Shown one piece after another: positions 29,792-40,178 of a stretch of 64,000 nucleotides of DNA (its first letter is position 1; each line of letters starts with the position of its first letter). Location: positions 1 through 64,000 of the forward strand of contig CABXRY010000001.1 of assembly GCA_902514755.1 (NCBI GenBank). The letters are read 5' to 3'. The stretch is from an uncultured Pelagibacteraceae bacterium (GTDB lineage Bacteria; Pseudomonadota; Alphaproteobacteria; Pelagibacterales; Pelagibacteraceae). Both the position numbers and the translations under genes were made by a program. The notes beneath the pieces were generated by a model. That model had not been told where the DNA came from. It worked only from the letters and a program-made list of their open reading frames with translations, and did not search any database.

Positions 29792-30907
29792 TTACTTATA
29801 CCACACAGTTCTATTAATATAGTCAGTATAAGAAAGAATGATTTTAAGTATTTTGTCTGAAACATTGTCAACATTATAATCTTGCACTATTTTTGTACAT
29901 CGATTCTCCGTTACAACTTTAATTGACTGCATAATTCTATCTTTATCCAATCCTGACATTATCAAAGTGCCTTCATCCATACCTTCCGGTCTTTCATGAG
30001 CTTGGCGAATAGTGATAGCAGGAAAACTCAAAATAGATGCCTCCTCTGTTATAGTTCCACTATCAGAAATTGTACAAAAAGCATTCATTTGCAATTTAAT
30101 ATAGTCATGAAACCCATAAGGTTTGGCAAAAGTTATATTTTTACTTAAATTTTTATAATTCATAAGTTTTAGTTTTTTTTCAGTTCTTGGGTGTGTTGAT
30201 ATAAAAATTGGCATTTTAAAAACTTTTTCAATTTCATTAATCGAACTTAATAATTTTTCAAAATTTTTTTTATAATCTACATTTTCTTCACGATGGATGC
30301 TTACTACAAAATATTTCTTAGGAGTTAGTTTAAGTTTAGCAAGGATCTTACTAGTCTCTATTAAATTCATATTCGCATTAACAACTTCTTTCATAGGTGA
30401 ACCAATTTTAATAATTGTTTCTGGTTTTATACCTTCAGAAATTAAATAATCTCTAGCGTGTTCTGATAGTGGTAAATTTATGTCACTTAAGTGATCAACA
30501 ATTTTTCTATTTATTTCCTCGGGGACCCTTTGATCAAAACATCTATTACCAGCCTCCATATGAAAAACAGGTATCTTTCTTTTTTTTGCAGGTATGACAC
30601 TTAAACAACTATTTGTATCACCATAAATTAATACTGCATCTGGATTTAGTTCATCTAAATGGTCATCTATCTTTGATATTATATCCCCTATAGTTTTTGA
30701 TGGTGTTTCTTTTGCGGCTTCTAGAAAGTAATTAGGTTTTCTTATACCAAGTTGCTCGAAAAATAATTCATTAAGTTCATAATTGTGGTTTTGCCCTGTA
30801 TGGACAATAATATGTTCAGTATACTCATCTAATTTTTTTATAACTTGACTTAATTTAATAATTTCAGGACGAGTTCCAACAATTGTTAATACTTTTATTT
30901 TTTTCAT
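29792..30907 (-). CDS. UDP-N-acetylglucosamine 2-epimerase (WecB/FnlC-like)
   Basis: TIVGTRPEIIKLSQVI, HTGQNHNYELNELFFEQL, VYGDTNSCLSVIPAKKRKIPVFHMEAGNRCFDQRVPEEINR. Confidence 0.93.
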   Translation of the reverse strand: MKKIKVLTIVGTRPEIIKLSQVIKKLDEYTEHIIVHTGQNHNYELNELFFEQLGIRKPNYFLEAAKETPSKTIGDIISKIDDHLDELNPDAVLIYGDTNSCLSVIPAKKRKIPVFHMEAGNRCFDQRVPEEINRKIVDHLSDINLPLSEHARDYLISEGIKPETIIKIGSPMKEVVNANMNLIETSKILAKLKLTPKKYFVVSIHREENVDYKKNFEKLLSSINEIEKVFKMPIFISTHPRTEKKLKLMNYKNLSKNITFAKPYGFHDYIKLQMNAFCTISDSGTITEEASILSFPAITIRQAHERPEGMDEGTLIMSGLDKDRIMQSIKVVTENRCTKIVQDYNVDNVSDKILKIILSYTDYINRTVWYK

Positions 30908-30956
30908 AAAGTTATTTAGCTTTAAACATTTTCAATTTGTTATATATTTTAATACT

Positions 30957-31724
30957 TTAATTGTTTTCTACCAAATCATCTTTTTCGATACCATAAGGGT
31001 AGTTGATCAATACTGCTTTTAAGGGCCCTTTAAAAACAAATAGACTTCCAGCTATGGCTCCAACAACCCCACATGAGTTAAAAAGATTTTTCATATCATT
31101 AAGATTTTCAGCTCCTCCCATAATAGAGATTGGAACATTAACAGCATTTCGCAAATTTTTAGCCAAAATAAGATCATAACCACTCATTGCGCCATCCAAA
31201 TCAATAGAATTAATTACAACCTCTCCAGCACCAAACTTTACTGCTAATTTAGCTAGCTCTATAGGTGTTTTATTAGTCCTAACTTTGCCATTATGCGTAA
31301 AAACTTCATATTTTCCAAATAAATTTCTCTTAACATCAAGAATAACTATTACACTCTGGCCACCAATTTTTGATGATATATCTGTTACCAACTCAGGATT
31401 AGCAATAAAGGCAGCACTAATTGCAACCTTTTCAACACCAAGACTAATAATATATTCAGCATGTTCAACCGTTTTTACACCTCCACCATAACAAAGAGGC
31501 ATTCTACATTCTGCTGCAATTTTTTTTATTGTTAAAAAATCTGGGTCCATGCCTTTGGTAGTTGCATCAATATCTAAAACAATCAATTCGTCAGCTTCTT
31601 TTTCATTAAATATTCTAACAGCATTAATTGGGTCTCCAACATATTTAAACGGTTTAAAATTCTTTGTCTTGACTAAGCCTTTATCCCTTATTAACAAACA
31701 GGGAATAATTCTTGGTTTCAGCAT
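30957..31724 (-). CDS. HisF-like cyclase subunit (WbpI/HisF2-type, O-antigen associated)
   Basis: MLKPRIIPCLLIRDKGLVKTKNFKPFKYVGDPINAVRIFNEKEADELIVLDI; next to HisH- and WbpG-like genes. Confidence 0.92.
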   Translation of the reverse strand: MLKPRIIPCLLIRDKGLVKTKNFKPFKYVGDPINAVRIFNEKEADELIVLDIDATTKGMDPDFLTIKKIAAECRMPLCYGGGVKTVEHAEYIISLGVEKVAISAAFIANPELVTDISSKIGGQSVIVILDVKRNLFGKYEVFTHNGKVRTNKTPIELAKLAVKFGAGEVVINSIDLDGAMSGYDLILAKNLRNAVNVPISIMGGAENLNDMKNLFNSCGVVGAIAGSLFVFKGPLKAVLINYPYGIEKDDLVENN

Positions 31725-31727
31725 ATA

Positions 31728-32333
31728 TTAAATTTCTGCGAAATTTTTCAAAAGTTGCATTCCAAAATGATGGCTCTTTTCGGGATGAAACTGAACTCCA
31801 AATATATTCCCTTTTCTAACAGAACATACATATTCACCTCCATAATTTGCAGTGGCTTCTACATCAGACTCTTCACAAGCATCAAAGTAATACGAATGTA
31901 AAAAATAAAACTTCAAATCTTCTTTTGTATTTTTATACAATCCGCCATAAGACTTTGGATTAACATTATTCCAACCCATGTGGGGCAGAATAATGCCATT
32001 AGTAGAGTCAAACCTTTTAACTATTGCATCAATCCATCCTAATCCCTTTAATTTACCTTCCTCACTTGATCTTGCTAACATTTGCATACCTACACACACA
32101 CCTAAAATTGGTATTTTTCTATCAATCACCAGATCCTCTAAATTTTTACGCATACCAGATTTATCTAATTTCATAAATGCGTAATCAAACGACCCTACAC
32201 CTGGAAGTATCAGCTTAGTTACATTTACTAGGTCTTTTGAGGATCTTGCTATTAAAACCGGCAAGTTTAATCTAGTATAAACATCTTTAAATGCTTGGAC
32301 ATTTCCCAAGCCATAATCAACAATAGCAATCAT
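31728..32333 (-). CDS. HisH-like glutamine amidotransferase subunit
   Basis: IAIVDYGLGNVQAF, LPGVGSFDYAF, PILGVCVGMQML, GVQFHPEKSH. Confidence 0.93.
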   Translation of the reverse strand: MIAIVDYGLGNVQAFKDVYTRLNLPVLIARSSKDLVNVTKLILPGVGSFDYAFMKLDKSGMRKNLEDLVIDRKIPILGVCVGMQMLARSSEEGKLKGLGWIDAIVKRFDSTNGIILPHMGWNNVNPKSYGGLYKNTKEDLKFYFLHSYYFDACEESDVEATANYGGEYVCSVRKGNIFGVQFHPEKSHHFGMQLLKNFAEI

Positions 32334-33472
32334 TTATATAACCTCTTTTCTAAGCCAAATAATTGCATCATCTTTGAGCCAAAATTCACAAATAATTGTT
32401 TATTTTTATAGTCACCAACGTTTTTGTTATCACTTTCAAATATAGAATTCAATTCGCTAACAGTCAAACCTAGCTTATGAGAAACATATTCAAATTCTTT
32501 CTTTAAAAAATGATCATCAAGTTCTGGAGATTTAATTCTCTCAATTGCATCTTCTCTTGTCATTTGACTGGTAAGAATTAAACTAGAAAAATGAGCTCTC
32601 CTTTTATCAAAACCAAATTTATTGGGTAACCAGTAATCTTCAAAAAAACGAGTAAAACGAGACTCATGGTGCTTATGTTTAAATTTTTTCCAACCACAAA
32701 ATTTATTTAATTCAACCTCGGCATCTGACTTTACATATGTAATAAAATTTAAGGGGTTAAATACCTGCATTCCTAAAAAGTATTTATAATAAATCTTAGA
32801 TACAAATACATCAATAATTGGAAAAGTTTTTAATGGTCTTTCTCCATATATAGAATGAATATCTGTAATTAATGTTTTGTCAATTCCAGGGGTCACACCC
32901 CACTCATCTGGCTCTCTAATACACTCAGTAGAATAATTGCTTCCAGTTAAGACATATTTAACCTTATGCTTACGCGCAAACTTATACAATTCAGAAAAAA
33001 AGGCAGTGTCTTGAGGTATATCTTGATGTGGAATTTGTGACTTTAGAAATGCAACCTGAAGATCTTTCATTTCTTCCCAGTTAATAACCTCAGTATACAG
33101 ATCGAGTTGCAATCCATCGACAAGTTTTTCAATATTACCAACCGCTATATCTGTATTCCATCCCGCATCCACATGGAATAGCAAAGGCCTTAAGCCAAAC
33201 TTTACTTTTGCAATATAAGTTAAATATGAACTATCTAAACCACCACTTAATCCTATAATGCAATCAAAATTCTTGTGTTTACCCTCTTTTTTAATTTTCT
33301 CTATAGTTTTAAATAATCCCTTTTCGTCTTTGAGATTTTTGTTCCATTTTGGGAGAATTATATTGTAAAAGTTATTACAGTATATACATCGGCCATTTTC
33401 ATCAAACTCAATACGTGAGTCTGATGAGTCCATTATGCAATTTTTACATATTCTATATTGCTTATCAATCAT
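32330..33472 (-). CDS. N-acetyl sugar amidotransferase (WbpG/PseA family)
   Basis: CKNCIMDSSDSRIEFDENGRCIYCNNF, PP-loop CIIGLSGGLDSSYLTYIA. Confidence 0.93.
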   Translation of the reverse strand: MIDKQYRICKNCIMDSSDSRIEFDENGRCIYCNNFYNIILPKWNKNLKDEKGLFKTIEKIKKEGKHKNFDCIIGLSGGLDSSYLTYIAKVKFGLRPLLFHVDAGWNTDIAVGNIEKLVDGLQLDLYTEVINWEEMKDLQVAFLKSQIPHQDIPQDTAFFSELYKFARKHKVKYVLTGSNYSTECIREPDEWGVTPGIDKTLITDIHSIYGERPLKTFPIIDVFVSKIYYKYFLGMQVFNPLNFITYVKSDAEVELNKFCGWKKFKHKHHESRFTRFFEDYWLPNKFGFDKRRAHFSSLILTSQMTREDAIERIKSPELDDHFLKKEFEYVSHKLGLTVSELNSIFESDNKNVGDYKNKQLFVNFGSKMMQLFGLEKRLYK

Positions 33473-34613
33473 GATTCAACTCCCTATATGTGTCTACAAT
33501 AAATTCCCATGTTTGATCTGAACAACGTTTCCAAGAATATTTATTTGAAAGTTTTTTTGCACGTTTTGAAATATATTTACGAAGTGAATGGTTATAGATA
33601 ATTTTCTCTATAGCGAAAACAATAGACTTACAATCTTCTGGGTTAAAATATACGCCGCCATCCTGAAGTACTTCTGGCATTGGTCCACGATCAGAACATG
33701 CAATAGGCAACCCCGATGCCATCCCTTCAATTAAAGTTATAGGCATATTTTCACAACTTGATGCAAAAATAAAAATATTCGATTTTGATAAGTATTCAGG
33801 CACCTTGTTGTGAGAAATAAAATCAATAACTTGGACAAATGAAGCCTCAGGATCATATTTATTAATACTTTTATCCAATAATGTCTGAGCCTTACCTTCT
33901 CCTCCACCAATCAGTTGTAATGTAATATTATGACCATGCGCTCGTAAAATCGAAAGCGCTTGAACAACAACCCATTGATGCTTATACATTTCGGTATTTG
34001 AAATATATACACATCGAATTGGTTCAGTGGAATCATTCGGCCAAGTATGATTAAATTGTAATGATCTAAAATTTAAACCTACCCCATGCGGAATACACTT
34101 TACACGAGTAAGGAGACCTGTTGATCTTTGTATAACTTTTGAAGCGTATTGAGTAAGAAAAATTACTCCATCAGAAAATCGAAATGCATAATTTTGAATA
34201 AGGAGAATTGCAAGCAACCTTATCCGTTGCTTTGTATAACCATAACGCCTCATTGCTCCAGGCTCATATGAAAGCATATCTTGACTAAGAACAATCATTG
34301 GTTTAAATCTACACAGCGTACTTGCATCAGTCGTAAACATAATATCACAACCAATACTTTTAGCTTCATAACTTAGCTTAGTTGCTTGCCACCAAATTTG
34401 TTTAATTATAGACTGCTGCAACTCTTTGGATGAATGCTTAATCAACCACCTATAGTTTTCTAATTTATTTAATAAACTATCTGGTGCCCATATATGCACC
34501 TCTTTGATGCCGTAATCTAAAGGGTTTACTTCGGATAGAATTCCCATCAAATAAGCTTTTGCACCACCAGAACGATTCCTTGATGCATCAATACCAACAG
34601 TTATTCTACGCAT
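33465..34613 (-). CDS. Glycosyltransferase family 4
   Basis: GIDASRNRSGGAKAYL; FIFASSCENMPITLIEGMASGLPIACSDRGPMPEVLQDGGVYFNP. Confidence 0.92.
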   Translation of the reverse strand: MRRITVGIDASRNRSGGAKAYLMGILSEVNPLDYGIKEVHIWAPDSLLNKLENYRWLIKHSSKELQQSIIKQIWWQATKLSYEAKSIGCDIMFTTDASTLCRFKPMIVLSQDMLSYEPGAMRRYGYTKQRIRLLAILLIQNYAFRFSDGVIFLTQYASKVIQRSTGLLTRVKCIPHGVGLNFRSLQFNHTWPNDSTEPIRCVYISNTEMYKHQWVVVQALSILRAHGHNITLQLIGGGEGKAQTLLDKSINKYDPEASFVQVIDFISHNKVPEYLSKSNIFIFASSCENMPITLIEGMASGLPIACSDRGPMPEVLQDGGVYFNPEDCKSIVFAIEKIIYNHSLRKYISKRAKKLSNKYSWKRCSDQTWEFIVDTYRELNHD

Positions 34614-34644
34614 TCATTGCTCAACAATACAAAAAATTAAAAAA

Positions 34645-35934
34645 TTATACAACAGAAGCTTTTGATGAACTATATTGATTGTTAAGTTTATTTTGTAATA
34701 CTATACCCATAGCTATAAAAAAACCATAATGGAATCTGCCGTAGACATGGACAGGGATAAAAAGATCTGCAATGATAGCCGTAATTATAAATATTTTTAA
34801 AGATGCTGCTATTGTATCATGATGCGCATTAACATTGTTAATTGAAATCTTTCTATAATTGTGCACAACAAAATATAACATAAAGAGCAGTCCTATAATT
34901 CCATACCTAAAAGAGTAAACACCTGGTACAAAGAAAATATCATGAATTCCACCATCTGGTCTATAATTTCCCGCTGATATGCCACCCTTTATTTGGGCAT
35001 GTTTTTCATAGTATAACGCACCACTTCCAAATCCAAAAGGTAATGAGTATGGAAATTTATCAATTAACATGCCAAATACATTTTTAATTTCTGCAACTCG
35101 ATATGCTGTACTAGCATCTACAGAATACTCTTTAGTTTGAATCAGTTTTAATGTATCCTGGTACCTAGAAGTCACATTATCGAGATTAGTAGTGAATTTA
35201 AAATTTTCACCACCAGAATATATAAGAATTATTCCCGTAACCAATGAAGCTAACAAAATCAGCAAAAGTTTATTTTTAAATTTAGTAAAAAAAACAAATA
35301 TTAATGTAAATGATAATATCATGGTTATAGTTCTAGCTTTACTTTCTATTAGAATTGGATTTACAATATAGCCGACAACATAACCAATCAATAATACTTT
35401 TTTAAACCCGGAGACAAGTTTATTTCTTATAAGAAAATAAGCTAAAAAGGAATATAGGAAATGAACCTCTAAACCATATCGACTAGCATACTCAACTAAT
35501 TGACCTCCTTGAAAAACATCGCTTACCTTAGAGACTACTGATCCATAATACGAAAACAACTTTAAGGTTAACAGCCCGTACAATACATATAGAATCCTAT
35601 TATACTCTAAGTGATTTAACAATAATATACCTGCCGTATAACCTAAAAATGGAGCTAAATATCTCGCTAAATCTGCAGAAATATCTATGTAGCTCCACCC
35701 CATATATAAGCCAAGCAATCCTGATGGTATTAATACAACTATTGCAAAAAACAACATTCTATTCATGTGTGCTATGGCGTTTTTATGAAAAAAAATAATT
35801 AAAACATAAAACAAAAAAATAATTGCATAATTTATCTTTGGGTGAAGTTGTAAAGGAGCCAATAAAGTACTAATAAAAAGTAATATAAATATTATTAATA
35901 CATAAAAATTATTATATGCTTTTAAAATTCTCAT
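34645..35934 (-). CDS. O-antigen polymerase-like multi-TM protein (Wzy candidate)
   Basis: About 10 hydrophobic segments; large loop then GIHDIFFVPGVYSFRYGIIGLLFML. Confidence 0.7.
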   Translation of the reverse strand: MRILKAYNNFYVLIIFILLFISTLLAPLQLHPKINYAIIFLFYVLIIFFHKNAIAHMNRMLFFAIVVLIPSGLLGLYMGWSYIDISADLARYLAPFLGYTAGILLLNHLEYNRILYVLYGLLTLKLFSYYGSVVSKVSDVFQGGQLVEYASRYGLEVHFLYSFLAYFLIRNKLVSGFKKVLLIGYVVGYIVNPILIESKARTITMILSFTLIFVFFTKFKNKLLLILLASLVTGIILIYSGGENFKFTTNLDNVTSRYQDTLKLIQTKEYSVDASTAYRVAEIKNVFGMLIDKFPYSLPFGFGSGALYYEKHAQIKGGISAGNYRPDGGIHDIFFVPGVYSFRYGIIGLLFMLYFVVHNYRKISINNVNAHHDTIAASLKIFIITAIIADLFIPVHVYGRFHYGFFIAMGIVLQNKLNNQYSSSKASVV

Positions 35935-36854
35935 TAACTCATTGCTCTATACTTGGAAAATAAGTATTTTATTACTATTTTTATGGCCAATAAAAAAGAG
36001 CCATTTAATAAAATAAGTTTTACGCCCCTAATGTAATTGTTTTTATATTTCATTTCCATAAAAGCAATCATTACATTTAATTCTCTAATTCTTTTTATCT
36101 TTTGCAAATCATCAACGTCAACATATTTGACCCATTTATTAAAGATCATCAATTGCTCTTCAAATGCAATAACTTTTTGATTTAATGTTAAGTTATTTTG
36201 ATGCTCTCTATATTTTGCAACATATTTATTAACTACTCCAACTCTATAAATGCTAGAAATCGCACAAGAAATATAATAGTCGGAAGCATTTAAATATCCT
36301 ATTGGAAATCCTCCGATTTGTTTGAAAGCATTCATGCTGAATAAAATAGAAGGGCTCATGATAAAATTACCTTTCAATAACAATTCTTTTAAAATCATAC
36401 CATTTGGTAATATTTTATTCTTATAGTTAATGTGAGAGAGTTCGCCAACTTCGACACCTCTTTCATTAATTTCTAAAACCTTGCCGTAGACCAACCCTAA
36501 TTCAACACCATCATTGAGAGATTTATTTATTATGTCAACTTGATATTCTAACTTTTCTTTACACCAAATATCATCCACATCTAATATACCAACCCAACTA
36601 CCTTTAGCTTTGCTCATGGCTTCTACCCTAGCATCGCCTAATTCTGTATGTTTTTGAGCATAAAAATATTTCAACCTACAATCATCATATTCTAAAAAAA
36701 GTTTAGCACTTGAATCACTAGACTGGTTATCCCAAAATATTAATTCCCAATTTTCATATGTTTGATTAATTACACTGTCGACAGCTTCACGAATATATTT
36801 CTCTCCATTATAGCAATTCATCAACACACTAATTAACGGCTTTTTTGTAATCAC
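35934..36854 (-). CDS. Glycosyltransferase family 2
   Basis: ISVLMNCYNGEKYIREAVDSVINQTYENWELIFWDNQSSDSS. Confidence 0.95.
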   Translation of the reverse strand: MITKKPLISVLMNCYNGEKYIREAVDSVINQTYENWELIFWDNQSSDSSAKLFLEYDDCRLKYFYAQKHTELGDARVEAMSKAKGSWVGILDVDDIWCKEKLEYQVDIINKSLNDGVELGLVYGKVLEINERGVEVGELSHINYKNKILPNGMILKELLLKGNFIMSPSILFSMNAFKQIGGFPIGYLNASDYYISCAISSIYRVGVVNKYVAKYREHQNNLTLNQKVIAFEEQLMIFNKWVKYVDVDDLQKIKRIRELNVMIAFMEMKYKNNYIRGVKLILLNGSFLLAIKIVIKYLFSKYRAMS

Positions 36855-37795
36855 TTTAGATCGTATACTCGGTAATGGTCTACTGTTTTTTTAATTCCAT
36901 CATCAATGGTTATCTTTGATTTCCATCCTAAAAGGTGCTCTGCTCTTGTTGTATCAGCATAAAGACTCATATTTTCTCCAGCACGATAAGCAATTTTTCC
37001 AAATTTCGGACTACCTTTTCCAATATAAGTTTTTACCTTTTCTATCACAGTGCGAATAGATATTGGATCTCCTGATGCAAGGTTAATTATCTCCCCATTT
37101 ACATTATCGCTCTTTATTGCTCTCAATATTCCATCTGTAATATCATCAATATAACAAAAATCACGCAACTGTTCACCTGAAGAGGTTTCAAATTCCTCCC
37201 CAGAAAAACAACCTTTAATAATCTGAGGTAAAAATCTACCACTATTTTGACCTGGTCCATAAACAAGAAATGGTCGAAGGATTACAACTGGAAATCTCTC
37301 TGTTCTATATAACATTTGCAAAAAATGAGTTGCTGAAGTTTTGGCAATTGAATAAGGAGAGATAGGCATTTCTCTTTGGTTCTCTTTTTGAGGTGCAATG
37401 TTTGCTCCGTACTCATCACTACTTCCAATTTGAATAAACCCTTTTAGAAAATCCTTATTGATACTTTTGACTAAATTTAAAGTTCCACTGAAATGTGTTT
37501 CAAAAACTTCTTTACCACCTTCACTAAAATTTTTATGGTCCACATAGCCACCTAAATTTAAGACATATTCAAATACCCTATCTTTTAAAATATGATATAA
37601 ATCTTTTTCTCTTGAAATATCTACATTAATATAATCAACACAATTTATTTGTTTGTTTTGTGGATAATTATTTTTTGAGATAACTGTAACTTTAAACCCA
37701 TTTTCCAAAGCTTTTTTGGCAACATTTGAACCAATAAAGCCTGTGCCACCTACAATAAGTAAATTACTATTATTCAAATTTTTACTTAATATCAT
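36851..37795 (-). CDS. NAD-dependent nucleotide-sugar epimerase/reductase
   Basis: LLIVGGTGFIGSNVAKKALENGF, QIGSSDEYG, SPYSIAKTSATHFL; adjacent to the rfbG/rfbF cassette. Confidence 0.85.
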   Translation of the reverse strand: MILSKNLNNSNLLIVGGTGFIGSNVAKKALENGFKVTVISKNNYPQNKQINCVDYINVDISREKDLYHILKDRVFEYVLNLGGYVDHKNFSEGGKEVFETHFSGTLNLVKSINKDFLKGFIQIGSSDEYGANIAPQKENQREMPISPYSIAKTSATHFLQMLYRTERFPVVILRPFLVYGPGQNSGRFLPQIIKGCFSGEEFETSSGEQLRDFCYIDDITDGILRAIKSDNVNGEIINLASGDPISIRTVIEKVKTYIGKGSPKFGKIAYRAGENMSLYADTTRAEHLLGWKSKITIDDGIKKTVDHYRVYDLK

Positions 37796-37820
37796 AATTA
37801 TTTATTACTGTCTTATCTGT

Positions 37821-38231
37821 CTAAATTTTATGCCAATCATAAGGAAAATTTTTTAAATCTTTATTTTCACTTTCTTTTGGATCATGTTCTATGCTAGCTA
37901 AATTAAGTAGCATATTATCTGAAGACAATCCTCTAAAGGCAAGCCATAAACCAGGTCCAACCGTTAATCTCTGGAAATTATTTTTTGACAAATTAACGTT
38001 AAAAAAACTTTTATTATCATAAATAACAAACTCAATCTCACCTTTAACAACAATTATATTCAAGGTCATTTTGTTATGTTTTTTCCAACCTTTTATTTTA
38101 CCTTGATAAACGGATGAAAAGTAAGCTTCTCCAAACCCAGAAAACTCCTTTTCACTTTTTTTCATTGCATGAAGAATGTCACCCTTCAAATGTGTTATTT
38201 TTTTTAATGGTGTTAAAATTACTCCGTCCAT
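37821..38231 (-). CDS. RmlC-like cupin (dTDP-4-dehydrorhamnose 3,5-epimerase-related)
   Basis: GFGEAYFSSVYQGKIKGWKKHNKMTLNIIVVKGEIEFVIYD; 13 bp overlap with rfbG. Confidence 0.75.
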   Translation of the reverse strand: MDGVILTPLKKITHLKGDILHAMKKSEKEFSGFGEAYFSSVYQGKIKGWKKHNKMTLNIIVVKGEIEFVIYDNKSFFNVNLSKNNFQRLTVGPGLWLAFRGLSSDNMLLNLASIEHDPKESENKDLKNFPYDWHKI

Positions 38232-39322
38232 GCAAGTTTTTTATTTTTAGCAAAATTTTCATATTCAATAATCTGATTTGTTGTTTTTATTTGTGCAGAA
38301 TCAGGTTCTGTGTAATAGTTTTTATACCATTCAGAAGTAAATCTAATTGTATCCTTATAATCTAATACAGATCGCCAATTCAATAAGGCAAGAGATTTTT
38401 CACAATTAAGTTTTAGTAGTGTTGCTTCATGAAAAGAAATTGGGTCTTTAACAATAAATATTTTTTCATTAGTATCTAAATCCCAGTATCTACTTAAATC
38501 AGATAAAAGCTCTTTAACAGTTCGATTTTGTTCTGATGAAGGACCAAAATTAAATCCTTCACCGTTTAACTTCTTATTATTAAAAAGTTCCTTTCCTAAA
38601 TTTAAATAACCACTAAGGGGTTCTAGAACATGTTGCCAAGGTCGAGTTGCTTGCGGATTTCTAACTTTAACAGGTTTATTTTTGCTCCATGCTAAAACTG
38701 CATCAACAACAATTCTATCTTTTGCCCAATCACCACCACCAATCACATTTCCAGCTCTTGCAACTGCTAGGCATACATTGGACTCTCTAAGTTTGAAAAA
38801 TGAGTGATAATAAGATTTAATTATTAATTCTGCTGCTCCTTTAGAACCACTATAAATATCTTTGCCTCCCATTTGATCATTTTCTTTATATCCCCAAATC
38901 TGCTCAACATTATCATAAGCTTTATCACTCGTTATAATAATTGCTGTACATTGATGATTTGAATTTCTTAATGCTTCTAATATATTGGTTGTACCCATAG
39001 TATTAGATGAAATAGTTTCTAATGGATCTGTATATGAGGTAGATACAATAGCTTGAGCTGCTAAATGAAAAACAAAGTCTGGTTTATCATTTGAAATAAC
39101 TTTACTAATATCTTTATAATTTCGAATATCAAGAACGACATTACGGATCTTATCTGAAAGTTTTAATATATTGAACATTGACGGGTTCGTTGGAATATCT
39201 TTGGAGACCCCAATAACATTTGCACCTAGATGTAATAACCAGGTTGTTAACCATGTTCCTTTAAAGCCAGTATGTCCTGTTAATAATATTTTTTTTCCAC
39301 GGTAAATATTACTAAACATCAA
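38219..39322 (-). CDS. rfbG: CDP-glucose 4,6-dehydratase
   Basis: ILLTGHTGFKGTWLTTWLLHLGANVIGVSKDIPT, HLAAQAIVSTSYTDP, ARAGNVIGGGDWAKDRIVVDAV. Confidence 0.95.
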   Translation of the reverse strand: MMFSNIYRGKKILLTGHTGFKGTWLTTWLLHLGANVIGVSKDIPTNPSMFNILKLSDKIRNVVLDIRNYKDISKVISNDKPDFVFHLAAQAIVSTSYTDPLETISSNTMGTTNILEALRNSNHQCTAIIITSDKAYDNVEQIWGYKENDQMGGKDIYSGSKGAAELIIKSYYHSFFKLRESNVCLAVARAGNVIGGGDWAKDRIVVDAVLAWSKNKPVKVRNPQATRPWQHVLEPLSGYLNLGKELFNNKKLNGEGFNFGPSSEQNRTVKELLSDLSRYWDLDTNEKIFIVKDPISFHEATLLKLNCEKSLALLNWRSVLDYKDTIRFTSEWYKNYYTEPDSAQIKTTNQIIEYENFAKNKKLAWTE

Positions 39323-40098
39323 TCAGCCCAAACCACCCAAGGTGCTTTTTTGCTATTATAAATTTCATTAAGTTTATTTTTGTCTCTAAGAGTATCCATT
39401 GGCATCCAGAAACTATTGTGTTTATAAGTAAAAATCTGTTCATCTTTAACAAGATTTTTAAGTGGTTCCTTTTCAAAGACTACATCGTCACCATCACCGA
39501 TATAATTAAAAACCTCTGGTTCGCAAATAAAGTAACCTGCGTTAATCCAAGACTCCTCTCCTTGAGGTTTTTCCCTAAAATCAATCACCCGATTGCTTTT
39601 ATCCACGTTAAGAGCGCCAAACCTACCACCTGGTTGTGCCGAAGTCATAGTCATAAATTTTCCATGTTTTTTATGAAATTTAAGTGTCTCTTTAATATTA
39701 ATATCAGCAAGCCCATCGCCGTATGTAAGCATAAAAGTTTCATTGCCAATATAATCTTTAGCCTTTTTAATTCTTGCACCGGTCATGGCGTTTGAACCAG
39801 TATCAAGCAAGGTTACTTTCCATGGCTCAGAAGATTTGTTATGCATTTGTATATCACCATTTGACATATCTATAGTTACGTCACTTTGATGTAAGATATA
39901 ATTAGCAAAATATTCTTTAATAAAATAACCCTTATATCCCAGTAAGATAATAAATTCATTCACTCCATAGTATGAATAGGTTTTCATAATGTGCCATAGT
40001 ATTGGTTTACCTCCTACCTCAACCATTGGTTTAGGTCTTATATCAGTTTCTTCACTTAGGCGAGTTCCATAACCCCCAGCTAGTATTAATGCCTTCAT
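39319..40098 (-). CDS. rfbF: Glucose-1-phosphate cytidylyltransferase
   Basis: MKALILAGGYGTRLSEETDIRPKPMVEVGGKPILWHIMK. Confidence 0.96.
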   Translation of the reverse strand: MKALILAGGYGTRLSEETDIRPKPMVEVGGKPILWHIMKTYSYYGVNEFIILLGYKGYFIKEYFANYILHQSDVTIDMSNGDIQMHNKSSEPWKVTLLDTGSNAMTGARIKKAKDYIGNETFMLTYGDGLADINIKETLKFHKKHGKFMTMTSAQPGGRFGALNVDKSNRVIDFREKPQGEESWINAGYFICEPEVFNYIGDGDDVVFEKEPLKNLVKDEQIFTYKHNSFWMPMDTLRDKNKLNEIYNSKKAPWVVWAD

Positions 40099-40178
40099 AT
40101 TTATTTACTTTTCATTACTATTTATTCACTTAACAACCATTAATTCTTTTAAAAGCTTTGTGATATTAATAATTTTCA

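Noticed and set aside
30957-32333. Calling these hisF and hisH as histidine biosynthesis genes
   Set aside because: Position overlapping or abutting a WbpG-type amidotransferase and no other his genes nearby favour the sugar-amidination role.
39418-39795. 125-aa plus-strand ORF inside rfbF
   Set aside because: Antisense to a strongly supported cytidylyltransferase; composition not protein-like.
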